From: Cichorium intybus | Taxonomy: Eukaryota > Streptophyta > Magnoliopsida > Asterales > Asteraceae | Length of the DNA stretch: 64,000 bases | Assembly: GCA_023525715.1 (NCBI GenBank) | Contig: CM042014.1 | Location: 17,426,563 to 17,490,562 of the forward strand | Direction: 5' to 3' | Shown: one piece after another, positions 63,910-64,000 of the stretch | Layout of the letters: the number at the start of each line of letters is the position of its first letter | Numbering within the stretch: position 1 is the first letter of the stretch | Made by a program: the position numbers and the translations under genes | Notes under the pieces: model-generated | What the model was told of the DNA's origin: nothing | Database searches by the model: none | What the model saw: only the letters and a program-made list of their open reading frames with translations

Positions 63910-64000
<91 letters not shown>
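63910..64000. repeat. (TA)n microsatellite at window edge
   Basis: TA with two TACATA interruptions (near 63963 and 63977), running past the window end. Confidence 0.95.

Overview
This window looks like nuclear DNA from a eudicot plant: a gene-poor, AT-rich stretch built almost entirely of nested transposable elements. The evidence is plant-type LTR retrotransposons primed by tRNA-Asp or initiator tRNA-Met sites, Helitrons, MULE, hAT-like and Tourist-like MITEs, tRNA-derived SINEs, a TRIM, intron-bearing fragments of plant genes, and 18 long (TA)n tracts that together fill about 1.8 kb. I see no intact single-copy host gene. The species cannot be named from the sequence alone.

Layout. 1-3695 is the 5' part of a minus-strand Ty3/Gypsy element of the Athila/Tat type (element A: 5' LTR, tRNA-Asp PBS, broken gag, start of protease). 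It sits in the last bases of the 5' LTR of a plus-strand LTR element (B1, 3696-10250) whose 3.8-kb interior shows no protein domain. 10251-14929 holds a head-to-tail chain of Helitron-like units that share a 5' hairpin, and one unit is split by (TA)n tracts around a foldback MITE. 14930-19700 is an LTR fragment (E) interrupted by a 4.5-kb non-autonomous relative of A (element D) with two LTRs, PBS, PPT and a gag-like frame. 20811-27004 is one TA microsatellite apparently broken by three insertions: a 1.4-kb long-TIR foldback, a MITE and a 4.0-kb Helitron. That Helitron carries exon fragments resembling four unrelated host genes: serine carboxypeptidase-like, PRP38 splicing factor, JmjC histone demethylase and TOM20. 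27600-30600 has a MULE-MITE with a 9-bp TSD, a Tourist-like MITE and a SINE with a perfect 15-bp TSD. 30882-35648 is a non-coding Copia-type element with two LTRs.

36414-37546 is a second MULE-MITE, and 39310-41216 is the 5' half of a MULE with a recognisable intron-containing transposase. 42703-47857 and 58880-63495 are two copies of one roughly 1.42-kb LTR-like repeat (C). Each has been split independently by a solo LTR with an exact 5-bp TSD (B2 and B3). Between them are a decayed Ty3/Gypsy RT-RNaseH-integrase region (47858-49550), the end of another LTR with a tRNA-Met PBS (to about 51314), a long hairpin (52762-53396), a CCGG-rich MITE and a TRIM array of three full LTRs and one partial LTR with a perfect TSD (54088-54635). 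A Helitron 3' end lies at 56199, and a tRNA-derived SINE lies inside a TA tract at the right edge.

The coding content is nearly all pseudogenic. Interactions are therefore inferred at the level of element biology: D could be mobilised in trans by A-like elements because they share LTR ends and the PBS, and the MITEs depend on MULE, hAT or Harbinger transposases. Boundaries supported by target-site duplications were read directly from the sequence. Domain calls were made by recognising motifs, without any search.
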